DNA of 64,000 bases from JBCFAY01 sp038562375. GTDB taxonomy: Bacteria; Bacillota; Clostridia; Christensenellales; CAG-138. Positions 42,229 to 51,234 of the stretch are shown here, one piece after another; positions within the stretch are counted from its first letter, which is position 1; the number at the start of each line of letters is the position of its first letter. The position numbers and the translations under genes were made by a program. The notes beneath the pieces were generated by a model. The model saw nothing but the letters and a program-made list of their open reading frames with translations, had not been told where the DNA came from and searched no databases. The stretch covers positions 17,872-81,871 of the forward strand of contig JBCFAY010000015.1 of assembly GCA_038562375.1 (NCBI GenBank). The letters run 5' to 3'.

Positions 42229-43395
42229 ATGATCGAACGTGCCAAGGCACTGCAAACACAGCTCGAGCAAATCAAAAACAAACTGCATGGAATGCCGGAA
42301 CTAAGCTTTTTGGAACATAAAACCACCGAGTTTTTAAAGCGGGAAATCAGCCGGATGGGGCTTGAAATCATCGATATTGGGATGGAAACCGGCGTCGTCG
42401 CGCTATTGCGCGGCGCGCGGCCGGGGAAGACCGTCGCTCTGCGCACGGATATCGACGCGATCGAGCGGCCGGGGGAAAACGGTTCGGCTGCCCCGCAGGA
42501 TCGCGGCGCAATACACGGCTGCGGGCATGATTTTCATATGACCTGCCTTTTGGGCGCGGCGGCGCTGTTAACTGAGCGCAAGCATGAGCTTTTCGGCAAC
42601 GTCGCGTTTTTGTTCCAACCGGCGGAGGAAATCACGCGCGGAGCGCAGGCCATGATCGATCACGGCCTGTTTGAAAAGCTGCCGCCGGTCGACTCTTTGT
42701 TCGGCCTTCACAACCGCCCGGAGATCCAGGCGGGCAAGGTGGGCGTTAAGCCCGGAGCGCTTATGGCGGGGAAATCGAATTTCGAAATCGTGCTGCACGG
42801 CGTCGCCGGGCATGGCGGCATGCCGCACAAGTGCGTAGACGTGATCGTTGCCGCCGCCGCGATCATCAATGCGGTGCAAACCGTCGTGAGCCGCAACACC
42901 GATCCTCTCGAGCCGATCGTTTGCGCGATCTGCTCGATCCACGCGGGTACCCCGAAGAACTTAATCACCGATACGCTCACGATGACGGGTTCTTTGCGCT
43001 CGCTTTCGACCGCTACGCACCAAATGGCACAGCGGCGGCTCGACGAGATCGTCCGGCAAACTGCCGCGGCGTACGGCTGCACGGCGGAGCTTACCATGAT
43101 TCCCGAGGTGCCGGTGCTCGAAAACGGCGAAGAGATGACGGCGCTCGCCCGCCGCGCGGCGGCGAAGGCGTTGGGAGAGGAAAACATAGTCGTACCCGAG
43201 CCCTGCCTCGCGTCGGAGGATTTCGCGGTGTTCGGGCAGAGGGTTCCGGCCTTCTTCTATTGGCTCGGTTCCGGCGTTCCAGGCAAGGAGAACGCGCCGT
43301 GGCACAGCGGGCGCTTCGCGACCGACGATCGCGCGCTCCACTTGGGGGCCCTGCTGCTCGCCGAGTCCGCGCTCGTGGCGCTCGAAAAAAAATAA
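42229..43395 (+). CDS. M20 family amidohydrolase (hippurate hydrolase/amidohydrolase type)
   Basis: 388 residues. ALRTDIDAI, HGCGHDFHM (metal-binding His/Cys/His), FLFQPAEE and GLHNRPEIQAGKVG are signatures of the di-metal M20D peptidases, which cleave N-acyl or N-carbamoyl amino acids. The lid domain contains HGVAGHGGMPHKCVDVIVAAAAIINAVQTVVSR; SEDFAVFGQRVPAFFYWLGSG supplies the last ligand. ATG 42229 was chosen because of promoter placement, with GAGGCG seven to eight bases upstream. Divergent from gatC. Confidence 0.92.
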   Translation: MIERAKALQTQLEQIKNKLHGMPELSFLEHKTTEFLKREISRMGLEIIDIGMETGVVALLRGARPGKTVALRTDIDAIERPGENGSAAPQDRGAIHGCGHDFHMTCLLGAAALLTERKHELFGNVAFLFQPAEEITRGAQAMIDHGLFEKLPPVDSLFGLHNRPEIQAGKVGVKPGALMAGKSNFEIVLHGVAGHGGMPHKCVDVIVAAAAIINAVQTVVSRNTDPLEPIVCAICSIHAGTPKNLITDTLTMTGSLRSLSTATHQMAQRRLDEIVRQTAAAYGCTAELTMIPEVPVLENGEEMTALARRAAAKALGEENIVVPEPCLASEDFAVFGQRVPAFFYWLGSGVPGKENAPWHSGRFATDDRALHLGALLLAESALVALEKK

Positions 43396-43432
43396 GCGTG
43401 CCTCGATTTGCCCATAGCGCCGTCCAAAGCCT

Positions 43433-43469
43433 AAAAATCCGCGCGCCTTCCAAGGATGCGCGGATTTTT
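43433..43469. terminator. Bidirectional terminator
   Basis: AAAAATCCGCGC and GCGCGGATTTTT form a 12-bp stem, with T and A runs on the two sides, between the amidohydrolase gene and tex. Confidence 0.85.
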
Positions 43470-43485
43470 CATATGCATAAAGCGC

Positions 43486-43515
43486 TTGGAGGAAATCGCC
43501 TTCGCGTGCTACAAT
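43486..43515 (+). promoter_or_regulatory. tex promoter
   Basis: TTGGAG (43486-43491), 18 bp, TACAAT (43510-43515); about 45 nt before the ATG. Confidence 0.55.
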
Positions 43516-43566
43516 AATATTTATCGCCTCGCGGCAAGCGCGCGGGAGCATCCCCAAGGAGCGGAC

Positions 43567-45723
43567 ATGGATAAGATACAGCAATTGACGAAGGAATTTT
43601 CCCTCGCGGCCTGGCAGGTACAAAACGTGATGGGCCTGATCGAGGAGGGCAACACGATACCGTTTATCGCGCGCTACCGCAAGGAGCAGCACGGCGAGCT
43701 GGACGACAATGTGCTGCGCGGCCTTTCCGAGCGGATCGCGTACCTTAAATCCCTCGAGCAGGAGCGCGAGAGCATCGAGGGCAAGCTTGAAAAGCTCGGC
43801 GTGCTGGACGACGCCCTGCGCGCCGCGCTCGAAGCGTGCACGACGCTCGCGGAGCTTGAGGACGTCTACCGCCCCTACCGGCCCAAGCGGCGCACGCGCG
43901 CCTCGATCGCCCGTGAGAAGGGGCTCGAGCCGCTCGCGGACGCGCTCCTGCTTCAGTCGCGGGATATGAAGGAGTCCGAAGAGCTCGCAAAGGATTATAT
44001 CAACGAGGAGCTTGGCGTAAATTCCATCGAGGACGCGCTCGCGGGCGCGAAGGACATCATTGCCGAGCGCCTGAGCGACGATGCCGCCGTTCGGACGCGC
44101 CTTCGCGCGCAGCTTTGGCGCGCGGGGCTGATCCGCACCTGCGCCGTCGAAGGTAAGGAGGATACGGTCTACCAGATGTATCACGACTATTCCGAGCCGA
44201 TTTCGCGCATCGCGCCGCACCGCGTGCTCGCGGTCGACCGCGGGGAGCGCGAGGGCTTTTTAAAGGCAACTCTGGAGGTGGACGCGGCCGAGGCGGCCGC
44301 GCTGGTGGAGAAGGACGCCGTCCGCGGGGGCGCGCCTTCGACGCAGCTGATCCGCGAGGCCGCGGCGGACGCGTATGCGCGCCTGCTCGCCCCGGCCGTC
44401 GCGCGGGAGGCGCGCGCACAGCTGACCGAGCGCGCCCAAGACGCGGCCATCGGCGTGTTCAAGCAGAACCTCGGCGATCTTCTGATGCTGCCTCCGGTGC
44501 GCGGGCATGTCGTATTAGGCATGGACCCGGGCATCCGCACGGGCTGCAAGCTCGCCGTGGTCGACCAGACCGGAAAGGTGCTCGACACCGGCGTAATCTA
44601 CCCGATGCACTCCAAGGCGAAGGCGCAGGAGTCGGCGCAGCAGCTCGCGCGGCTCATTCAGAAACATAATGTCACGCTCGTTTCCATCGGAAACGGTACC
44701 GCCTCGCGCGAGACGGAGCGTTTTTACGCCGATACCGCTCGCGAGTACGAGTTGAAAGTTCCCTATGTCGTTACCAGCGAGGCGGGCGCTTCGGTATACT
44801 CCGCGTCGAAGCTCGCTTCGGAGGAGCTTCCGCAATATGACGTGACGATCCGCAGCGCCGCGAGCATCGCCCGGCGCGTGCAGGACCCTTTGGCGGAGCT
44901 TGTAAAGATCGATCCAAAGTCGATCGGCGTCGGCCAGTATCAGCACGATATGAACCCGGCGCATTTGGGCGCCGCGCTCGAGGGCGTGGTGGAGCGGTGC
45001 GTCAACGAGGTGGGCGTGGAGCTCAACACCGCGAGCGCCGCGCTGCTTCGCTATGTGGCGGGGCTCAATAAAAGCATCGCCGCGAACATCGTCGCCTACC
45101 GCGAGGAGAACGGGGCGTTTAAAAGCCGTGCCGAGCTTTTAAAGGTCTCTAAGCTCGGCAAGAAGGCGTTCGAGCAGTGCGCGGGCTTTTTAAGGATCGC
45201 CGCCGGGGGGAATCCCCTGGACGCGACCGGCGTGCATCCGGAGTCCTACGCCGTGGCCGAGGGTCTTTTGGACGCGTTCGGCTTCACGCTCGAAGAGGTG
45301 CGCGCGGGCGGCCTATCCTCGCTCGGCGAGCGCGTGGCCGAGGTGGGGAGCCGCGCGTTGGCGATGCGGCTTAATATCGGCACGCCGACGCTCCGGGATA
45401 TCGTAAAGGACTTGACCAAGCCGAGCCGCGACCCGCGCGACGAGCTGGAGCCGCCGCTTCTTCGCGAGGACGTGATGGAGCTTTCGGATCTTAAGATCGG
45501 CATGGAGCTTAAGGGCACCGTGCGCAACGTCGCCGATTTCGGCGCGTTCGTGGACATCGGCGTGCACAGGGACGGCCTTGTGCATGTGAGCGAGCTCTCC
45601 GACCGGCGCGTCAAACACCCGAGCGAGGCCGTGCATATCGGAGACGTGGTCACGGTTTGGGTGCTCGAGGTCGACGAAAAGAAAAAGCGCATCTCGCTTT
45701 CGATGCGCCGGCCGAAACAGTAG
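43567..45723 (+). CDS. tex: Tex family S1 RNA-binding protein
   Basis: 718 residues. N-terminal helical region with NTIPFIARYRKEQHGELDD, then the YqgF-like RNase H domain (VVLGMDPGIRTGCKLAVVDQTGKVLDT), helix-hairpin-helix motifs (YREENGAFKSRAELLKVSKLGKKAFEQCAGFLRI) and a C-terminal S1 domain (LKGTVRNVADFGAFVDIGVHRDGLVHVSEL). Tex binds nucleic acid and affects transcription complexes and ribosome-related processes. AAGGAG lies four bases before ATG 43567. A possible hairpin TTACGGACAAG/CTTGTTCGTAA follows the stop at 45723-45756. Confidence 0.95.
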   Translation: MDKIQQLTKEFSLAAWQVQNVMGLIEEGNTIPFIARYRKEQHGELDDNVLRGLSERIAYLKSLEQERESIEGKLEKLGVLDDALRAALEACTTLAELEDVYRPYRPKRRTRASIAREKGLEPLADALLLQSRDMKESEELAKDYINEELGVNSIEDALAGAKDIIAERLSDDAAVRTRLRAQLWRAGLIRTCAVEGKEDTVYQMYHDYSEPISRIAPHRVLAVDRGEREGFLKATLEVDAAEAAALVEKDAVRGGAPSTQLIREAAADAYARLLAPAVAREARAQLTERAQDAAIGVFKQNLGDLLMLPPVRGHVVLGMDPGIRTGCKLAVVDQTGKVLDTGVIYPMHSKAKAQESAQQLARLIQKHNVTLVSIGNGTASRETERFYADTAREYELKVPYVVTSEAGASVYSASKLASEELPQYDVTIRSAASIARRVQDPLAELVKIDPKSIGVGQYQHDMNPAHLGAALEGVVERCVNEVGVELNTASAALLRYVAGLNKSIAANIVAYREENGAFKSRAELLKVSKLGKKAFEQCAGFLRIAAGGNPLDATGVHPESYAVAEGLLDAFGFTLEEVRAGGLSSLGERVAEVGSRALAMRLNIGTPTLRDIVKDLTKPSRDPRDELEPPLLREDVMELSDLKIGMELKGTVRNVADFGAFVDIGVHRDGLVHVSELSDRRVKHPSEAVHIGDVVTVWVLEVDEKKKRISLSMRRPKQ

Positions 45724-45866
45724 CTTACGGACAAGCGGATCTCTAACTTGTTCGTAAAACGCAGGTGTTTTGTTGTGAGGTTAAAGGCTGCCCGGCAAGC
45801 GGCATTTATCGCTATGCTTGCGGGCATACGGTGACAAAGCGGGAATTTGTAAGTTTCCCATTGTTC

Positions 45867-46463
45867 TTATTTTGCTTGTCTCTTCAAAATTATAAATGTC
45901 AGAGTCGCTGTGATGATATATATCACTGCGAATGCGCAACCGCTTAAAATGTCTGTTGGATACGGGGCAATAACACGGTTGAGAATACCTGCGACTATCA
46001 TAGAAATCGGTATAAATGATACGAGGATAATATTGAGCCAATTAATTGTAAATGGCGCTTTTTCCTGGGACATGAGTTTTCCGATAAAGTATCCTGCCAC
46101 GCCTACCGCTTGAATGATCATGGATCCCCAAATGCTCTCAGCGGTTTGTTCCTCATACCAACCGGAAAAGGCGCATAATAGTCCGATTACGATAAAAGCG
46201 GTTGATGCGACATATAATACTTTACTTGTGAGAGTATGGCTTTTCCCTTTACAATCTTCGATTGGTTCAATTCCCCTCAAAATGTAGTCTGTTGTAACAT
46301 TAAAGTACTCGCTCATCATAATTATTTTTTCTAAATCAGGAAAGCTCTGTTCGCTTTCCCATTTTGAAACGGCCTGACGGGATACTCCGACTTTATCCGC
46401 AAGCTCTTCCTGAGAGATGCCTTTGGTTTTTCTAAGGTTTTGAATTCTGTCTGCAATATTCAT
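45867..46463 (-). CDS. XRE-family HTH protein with C-terminal membrane domain
   Basis: 198 residues. Residues 1-60 are a Cro/CI-type HTH: IADRIQNLRKTKGISQEELADKVGVSRQAVSKWESEQSFPDLEKIIMMSEYFNVTTDYIL. After a short linker come four membrane segments (VLYVASTAFIVIGLLCAF, SMIIQAVGVAGYFIG, INWLNIILVSFIPISMIVAGIL, GCAFAVIYIITATLTFII). Such membrane-tethered regulators often control adjacent transporters or antimicrobial-resistance genes. The gene is markedly AT-richer than its surroundings, suggesting recent acquisition. AAAGGAAGTG precedes ATG 46463. Confidence 0.88.
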   Translation of the reverse strand: MNIADRIQNLRKTKGISQEELADKVGVSRQAVSKWESEQSFPDLEKIIMMSEYFNVTTDYILRGIEPIEDCKGKSHTLTSKVLYVASTAFIVIGLLCAFSGWYEEQTAESIWGSMIIQAVGVAGYFIGKLMSQEKAPFTINWLNIILVSFIPISMIVAGILNRVIAPYPTDILSGCAFAVIYIITATLTFIILKRQAK

Positions 46464-46643
46464 AATTGACACTTCCTTTCTTTTGATAGTGCCAGAATAA
46501 CAAAAAACATGGTTGCGTTGCCACCAACTGCGCATGGAGCCTTGTCAACCGGCGGTTGCAATTGCGATTATCTCGAAAAAACTATATCAATAATCAGAAA
46601 ATTCAAATCCTGTTTGTTTGTCTTAAGCATATCAAAAAGAAGG

Positions 46644-46922
46644 GTACGCTACAACAATTCCCTGTGATAGCACGCCCTTCATTATCTTTCGCTATTAAAT
46701 CCAAAAGGCTTACCTTTCCGAATAGCCCAGCCAAAACTGCTATGTTCTTTCCTTGGTCGGATGGAAGAGCGCCTCCTCGGGCGTGCCCGGGTCCACGATC
46801 GTGCCCTCGTCCGTGAATATGACCTTGTCGCTGACCTCCGGGCGAATGCCATCTCGTGACGACGGCCATCGTCATATGCCCGCTCGCGAGCGAGCGGATC
46901 ACGCGCAGCGCCTGCCTGCCCG
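46644..46922 (-). pseudogene. Decayed 3' copy of the amino-acid ABC transporter ATPase gene
   Basis: This stretch closely matches 48001-48287, the 3' end and downstream hairpin of the intact ATPase gene. Shared runs include the codons for IRSLAS-HMTM-VVT and the DNA GAATATGACCTTGTCGCTGA. Its translation breaks right after VVT, where bases are lost and the frame shifts; the N-terminal three quarters, with Walker A and the signature motif, are absent. It is in direct orientation 1.36 kb from the parent. A dead fragment, not a gene. Confidence 0.85.
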
Positions 46923-46925
46923 ATA

Positions 46926-47378
46926 TTATTGCTTGCCGATCTTAGCGTTTAGATTTTTAATTTTTTGTTTCCAGAAGCCGTACTGGCAAATCCATGCGAC
47001 AATGAATATCGCAAGAAAAATGCCGAAATAGACGAAGAACCCCGTTACCGTATGCGCCATCCATTCCGCGAAATACGCGATCGGAAGCATCGTTAATGAT
47101 GCGATCAGGAAATAGATGCCCGTTTGCTTGGCGATGCCCCATGCTTCCATTTCCCACACAACAGAGGCGGCGGCGAAAGAAGCGCCGAGCAGGCCGCTTA
47201 GTCCGGCCTGCAGCACGACGGCCCCGACTTCGCTGCCGACAGTCTCAGCCAGAGAAGGAACACATGGGGAATAATAACCCTGTCCAAGCGCCAGTGAAAT
47301 GATAATTGTAATGATATAGCCCATGGCTATACCAAGCGGGAACCCCAGCAAACCTCTTAAGAATACCTGCCTTTTCAT
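46926..47378 (-). CDS. DUF3021 family membrane protein
   Basis: 150 residues, four predicted membrane segments: FLRGLLGFPLGIAMGYIITIII, VVLQAGLSGLLGASFAAASVVW, TGIYFLIASLTMLPIAYF and VTGFFVYFGIFLAIFIVAW. The sequence around MKRQVFLRGLLGFPLGIAMGY is DUF3021-like. These proteins are commonly encoded directly after a LytTR regulator, as here (ten bases), and probably act as its membrane partner. AGGTGAAT precedes ATG 47378. Confidence 0.85.
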   Translation of the reverse strand: MKRQVFLRGLLGFPLGIAMGYIITIIISLALGQGYYSPCVPSLAETVGSEVGAVVLQAGLSGLLGASFAAASVVWEMEAWGIAKQTGIYFLIASLTMLPIAYFAEWMAHTVTGFFVYFGIFLAIFIVAWICQYGFWKQKIKNLNAKIGKQ

Positions 47379-47388
47379 GATATTCACC

Positions 47389-47829
47389 TCATAATCCCAA
47401 TACGTGTTTGATCTTGGCGACGTAGCGCCTTGAGACATACGTCGTCGTGCCATCGGATAGAGTAACGCAGATGGTTCCGGCCAGACTCAAATCAAATCCC
47501 TTGACCTTCCTGAGATTAACAATTTCGGAATTGGAAATTCGCACAAACGAGTTTTGGTCCAACCGTTCCTCAAGCTCGTAAAGCCGAAGCCGCAGAGTAT
47601 ATTCGCCTTGTTCCGTCGCGGCATAGATTTTGCCTGCTGCGGCATAGATTCGAACCATTTGCAGCGGCTCCAGTATTTTTAACGTATCCCCCCGAAAACC
47701 GGCAATCACTTGCGGCGCTTCTTCCGAAAGCCTTTTGATAATAGCCGTTACTTCATCCGTGATCTTATCCGCCAGTATGATAATTTTCGGGGTCTTTTGC
47801 TCAGTGTCGATTCTGATTTCAATTTGCAC
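47389..47829 (-). CDS. LytTR-domain DNA-binding regulator
   Basis: 146 residues. The N-terminal ~45 residues are a small unassigned part; the C-terminal ~100 are LytTR: VRIYAAAGKIYAATEQGEYTLRLRLYELEERLDQNSFVRISNSEIVNLRKVKGFDLSLAGTICVTLSDGTTTYVSRRYVAKIKHVLGL. There is no receiver domain. The start is GTG 47829, five bases after a perfect AAGGAGGTG. Forms a two-gene unit with DUF3021 and lies between the two direct ABC-ATPase copies. Confidence 0.9.
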   Translation of the reverse strand: MQIEIRIDTEQKTPKIIILADKITDEVTAIIKRLSEEAPQVIAGFRGDTLKILEPLQMVRIYAAAGKIYAATEQGEYTLRLRLYELEERLDQNSFVRISNSEIVNLRKVKGFDLSLAGTICVTLSDGTTTYVSRRYVAKIKHVLGL

Positions 47830-48000
47830 CCCAACACCTCCTTGCGATGGCTAAATCATAGTAAAGAGTAAATGAAAGATAAAGCGATTTTCAACAGATG
47901 GTCGTTTTTAAACTGCAGGCGGCGGATTTGTTTGCTTCCGTACGGCGATAAACCGCCGTATAATTCCCGCGTGTCTTTTTCAATGAAATTAAAAGAGTGT

Positions 48001-48030
48001 GCTTAAACAGTTCCCTGCGACGGCACACCC
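48001..48030 (-). terminator. Terminator of the amino-acid ABC operon
   Basis: On the minus strand GGTGTGC... pairs GCACAC with a ~20-nt loop, then TCTTTTAATTT. A degraded counterpart lies in the duplicated fragment at 46644. Confidence 0.5.
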
Positions 48031-48067
48031 GAGTGTTTTTTTCGTATCATGATGGTTATGCGGCGGC

Positions 48068-48829
48068 TTACCGTTCCGAATAGCCCCGCAAAAACTGCTG
48101 TGTGCGCTCTTTGGTCGGATGGAAGAGCACTTCCTCGGGCGTGCCCGAGTCCACGATCGTGCCCTCGTCCATGAATATGACCTTGTCGCTGACCTCCTGA
48201 GCGAAGGCCATCTCGTGCGTGACGACGACCATCGTCATATGCTCGCTCGCGAGCGAGCGGATCACGCGCAGCACCTCGCCCGTCAGCTCGGGATCGAGCG
48301 CGGAGGTCGGCTCGTCAAAACAGAGGATGTCGGGATCCATTGCAAGCGCGCGCGCGATGGAGACGCGCTGCGCCTGCCCGCCCGAGAGATTGCAGGGATA
48401 GACGGACGCTTTTTCGCTCAGCCCGAGCTTTTTTAAAAGGCCTTCGGCCTTCTCCTGCGCCTCCTCGCGCGAGCGGCCGAGCACCTGCTCCTGCGCGATG
48501 GTGATGTTCTGCAGAACCGACAAATGCGGGAACAGATTAAAGCTCTGGAATACCATCCCAAGATGCTGCCGCGCGCGCTTTTTTGTTTCCGCATCGCCGT
48601 ACACGCCGCCTTTTACCAGCGTTTCGCCGCAGATCACGATGCTCCCGTTGTCCACCCGCTCGAGCTGGTTGATGCAGCGCAAAAGGGTGGACTTGCCGCT
48701 GCCCGAGCGGCCGATGATGCTGAGCACCTCGCCCTTGTCGAGCTCGAAGGAGACGCCCTGCAATACCTCCAGCGCCCCGAACGCCTTATAAACGTCCGAA
48801 ACGACAAGCATGTCCTTAGAATCACTCAT
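48068..48829 (-). CDS. glnQ: Polar amino acid ABC transporter ATP-binding protein
   Basis: 253 residues. Walker A GRSGSGKST, Q-loop VFQSFNLFPHLSVLQN, signature LSGGQAQRVSIARALAMDP, Walker B ILCFDEPTSALDP and H-loop VVVTHEM are intact and match the GlnQ/HisP class. It overlaps the permease gene by eight bases. Its 3' end was duplicated at 46644-46922. The exact amino acid cannot be read, so the symbol is by class only. Confidence 0.93.
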   Translation of the reverse strand: MSDSKDMLVVSDVYKAFGALEVLQGVSFELDKGEVLSIIGRSGSGKSTLLRCINQLERVDNGSIVICGETLVKGGVYGDAETKKRARQHLGMVFQSFNLFPHLSVLQNITIAQEQVLGRSREEAQEKAEGLLKKLGLSEKASVYPCNLSGGQAQRVSIARALAMDPDILCFDEPTSALDPELTGEVLRVIRSLASEHMTMVVVTHEMAFAQEVSDKVIFMDEGTIVDSGTPEEVLFHPTKERTQQFLRGYSER

Positions 48830-49457
48830 AATAGGACAACCTCTTTTCCGTGGCGCTGAAGAGCCGTTCGACCACGGTATTCAATATAAGATAAATAAGT
48901 CCCGCAATGACGAGCGGCAGTATGGAAAACTCGCGCGCCATGACGCTGTTGGCGTTCCTTAGAAGCTCCATCACGCCGATGGTGTTGGCAAGCGCCGTAT
49001 CCTTGACGAGCACCATAAATTCGCTGCCCATCGGCGGGAGGATGCGCTTGACGACCTGCGGAAGCACGATGCGGTAAAACGTCTGTGCGCGGGAAAACCC
49101 GAGCACCGCGCCCGCCTCGTACTGGCCCTTGGGGATGGATTCGATGCCGCCTCGGTAGATTTCAGCGAAGTACGCCGCGTAGTTGATCGAAAACGCGACG
49201 ACCGCCGCCGTAAAGCGGTCCCAGGAGAGTTCCGCGACGTAGTAAGGCCCGAAATAGACCACGAGCAGCTGAAGCATCAGCGGCGTGCCGCGCATAATGA
49301 GCTGATAAAGCCGCACGGGGTATTGGATCAGCTTGAAGCGGCTCATGCGGCCCCATGCGACGATCAGCCCCAGCGGCAGTGAAAACGCCAGCGTAAGAAG
49401 CGCCAGCTTCAGCGCCGTCCAGGCTCCTTCGAGCAGGAAGGACATCATGTTTTCCAT
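48822..49457 (-). CDS. Polar amino acid ABC transporter permease
   Basis: 211 residues, five to six membrane segments, HisM/GlnP family. LYQLIMRGTPLMLQLLVVYFGPYY and the EAA-like loop YEAGAVLGFSRAQTFYRIVLPQVVKRILPPMGSEFM are typical. ATG 49457 is chosen because GGAG lies seven to eight bases before it; ATG 49475 has no visible ribosome site. A single permease suggests a homodimer. It lies between the binding protein and ATPase genes. Confidence 0.92.
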   Translation of the reverse strand: MENMMSFLLEGAWTALKLALLTLAFSLPLGLIVAWGRMSRFKLIQYPVRLYQLIMRGTPLMLQLLVVYFGPYYVAELSWDRFTAAVVAFSINYAAYFAEIYRGGIESIPKGQYEAGAVLGFSRAQTFYRIVLPQVVKRILPPMGSEFMVLVKDTALANTIGVMELLRNANSVMAREFSILPLVIAGLIYLILNTVVERLFSATEKRLSYYE

Positions 49458-49532
49458 GCTTTTGCTCCATTCCATAAGAGGACGCGCAGGGCCGCCGTAT
49501 CAAGCGGTCCTGCGCGTCCGAATGTCAAAGGG

Positions 49533-50408
49533 TTATTTGCCGACGATCGTGACGTCCTTGCCGAACCACTTGGTCGAGATCTCCGCGAGCGTGCCGTCGG
49601 AAGCCATCTCGAGCAGTATGCGCTCGATCTCGGCCTTCAGGGTTTCAGAGCCCTTGCGGCAGCCGATGCCGTACTCCTCGTCCGCGAGGGACTCGTCGAG
49701 CACGCGGAAGGGCGAACCGTTGGAGGTGATATAGTAGTTGGCGACGATCTCGTCCATCAGCACGGCGTCGCAGCCCTTGGCCTCAAGATCCATCAGCGCC
49801 TTCATGTTGTCGCTCAACAGCACGACGTCGGAAAGCGACGCTTTGAAATCCGGAGAGTCCTCCAGCGCGGTTTCGGCGGTCGAGTCCGCCTGGAGCGAGA
49901 GCTTCTTGCCCGCGAGGTCCGCGAGGGTCTGGTATGGGGAATCCGCGAGCACGACGAGAATCTGGCGGTTCTTCATGTAGGGGAAGGTCATGGCGGTCTT
50001 CTCAAGGCGCTCCGCGTCGATCGAGAAGCCGTTCCAGATCACGTCGATGTTGCCCGAGTCGAGCTCGAGGATCTTCTGGGTCCAGTCGATCGGGGTCGGC
50101 ACGAGCGTTACGCCCATCCGCTTGCAGGCCTCGGTCGCGACGTCAAGGTCGAAGCCCGTAAGCTCGTTGGTCTTCTCATCGCGGAAGCCCATCGGCGGGA
50201 ACGCGTCGTCCATGCCGAGCACCAGCGTGCCCTTGGCCTTGATGTCCGCAAGGGAGCTATCGCCGGCGGGGCTGGCGGCGGGGGCTTCAGTCGGGGCTGC
50301 GGAAGCATCCGCAGGGGAATTGCTCGGCTCGGCGGCCGCAGGCGCGCAGCCTGCGAATATCGCCAGCGCGAGCAGCGCGGCAAGGAATACCGTCAAAAAC
50401 TTCTTCAT
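49533..50408 (-). CDS. Amino acid ABC transporter substrate-binding lipoprotein
   Basis: 291 residues. Lipobox AIFAGC (Cys near residue 20) and an Ala/Pro/Ser-rich linker, then SBP_bac_3: SLADIKAKGTLVLGMDDAFPPMGFRDEKTNELTGFDLDVATEACKRMGV, with the conserved DLDVA and IDAERLEKTAMTFPY. GGAGG lies five bases before ATG 50408. First gene of a binding protein-permease-ATPase operon. Confidence 0.94.
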   Translation of the reverse strand: MKKFLTVFLAALLALAIFAGCAPAAAEPSNSPADASAAPTEAPAASPAGDSSLADIKAKGTLVLGMDDAFPPMGFRDEKTNELTGFDLDVATEACKRMGVTLVPTPIDWTQKILELDSGNIDVIWNGFSIDAERLEKTAMTFPYMKNRQILVVLADSPYQTLADLAGKKLSLQADSTAETALEDSPDFKASLSDVVLLSDNMKALMDLEAKGCDAVLMDEIVANYYITSNGSPFRVLDESLADEEYGIGCRKGSETLKAEIERILLEMASDGTLAEISTKWFGKDVTIVGK

Positions 50409-50554
50409 ATGTTCCTCCATAATCGTATTCATTGTGGATGTTTAAAGAGGCCCGTGCATTGGGCACCTGTTATTTTAGCGCATTAGCATACTAAAGTAAA
50501 GGGTTTATTTAATATATTCTTTTCTGAACGATATGGAAAAAAGAAAAGTGGAGG

Positions 50555-50583
50555 TTTCAAAAGCAGGCCGTATAAGATATAAT
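50555..50583 (+). promoter_or_regulatory. Possible promoter of the ECF S-component gene
   Basis: TTTCAA (50555-50560), 17 bp, perfect TATAAT (50578-50583). The -35 is poor. The ~65-nt leader shows no TPP or preQ1 motif that I recognise. Confidence 0.4.
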
Positions 50584-50651
50584 AATAATCTGCCGTGTAA
50601 ACGGAAAAACACAAGCATAGACTGGATTCTTGGAAAGGTTTGGGATTGAAC

Positions 50652-51164
50652 ATGAAGGACGGCATACGAAACGACCGTGTCAACAGATTAACGACAGCGG
50701 GGATGCTTTGCGCTCTGATCGTCGTGCTGACGATCTTTGTCAGCATCCCGATTCCGGGCGTGATGGGCGCATACCTGAACGCGGGCGACGTTGGCGTATA
50801 TTTGACGGCATATCTCCTTGGCGGGCCGCTTGCGGCGCTGGTGGGCGGCGTAGGCAGCGCGCTGGCGGATTTAATCATCGGAAGCGCGATCTACGCGCCC
50901 GCGACGCTTTTGATCAAAGCGGCCACGGCGTTCACAGCGGCGCTGCTCTTCAGGCGCTTCTCGGGCTGGAAGCAGCTCATTGCGCCTTTTGTCGCAGGGC
51001 TCGTGATGTGCGCGGGGTATTTCTTGTACGAGTGCCTGCTTTACGGCGCGCCGACGGCGGCCGCGAGCATACTGTTTAACCTGATTCAAATGGGCGGGGC
51101 CATCCCCCTCACGTATCTTTGCGTGCGCGTAGCGGATGGCATCAAAAAGCGCGGCGAGGGTTGA
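50652..51164 (+). CDS. ECF transporter S component (vitamin/micronutrient uptake)
   Basis: 170 residues with five to six membrane helices. LTTAGMLCALIVVLTIFVSIPIPGVMGAYLNAGDVGVYLTAYLLGGPLAALVGGVGSALADLI has the AxxxAL start and the GD...GGP...GxGSxLAD pattern of ECF S components. It would work with shared EcfA/A'/T subunits encoded elsewhere. The substrate is unknown. ATG 50652 is preferred; TTG 50646 is closer to AAAGG. Divergent from the amino-acid transporter operon. Confidence 0.85.
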   Translation: MKDGIRNDRVNRLTTAGMLCALIVVLTIFVSIPIPGVMGAYLNAGDVGVYLTAYLLGGPLAALVGGVGSALADLIIGSAIYAPATLLIKAATAFTAALLFRRFSGWKQLIAPFVAGLVMCAGYFLYECLLYGAPTAAASILFNLIQMGGAIPLTYLCVRVADGIKKRGEG

Positions 51165-51234
51165 ACGCCGCGCGAAAACACCGCTTTGAGCATTGAATAT
51201 CGAATCCTTTTCATTAGGCCGCGCCGCGCGCGGC

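Noticed and set aside
42961..44220. 419-codon open frame on minus across the amidohydrolase and tex
   Set aside because: It crosses a good terminator and promoter and overlaps two certain genes.
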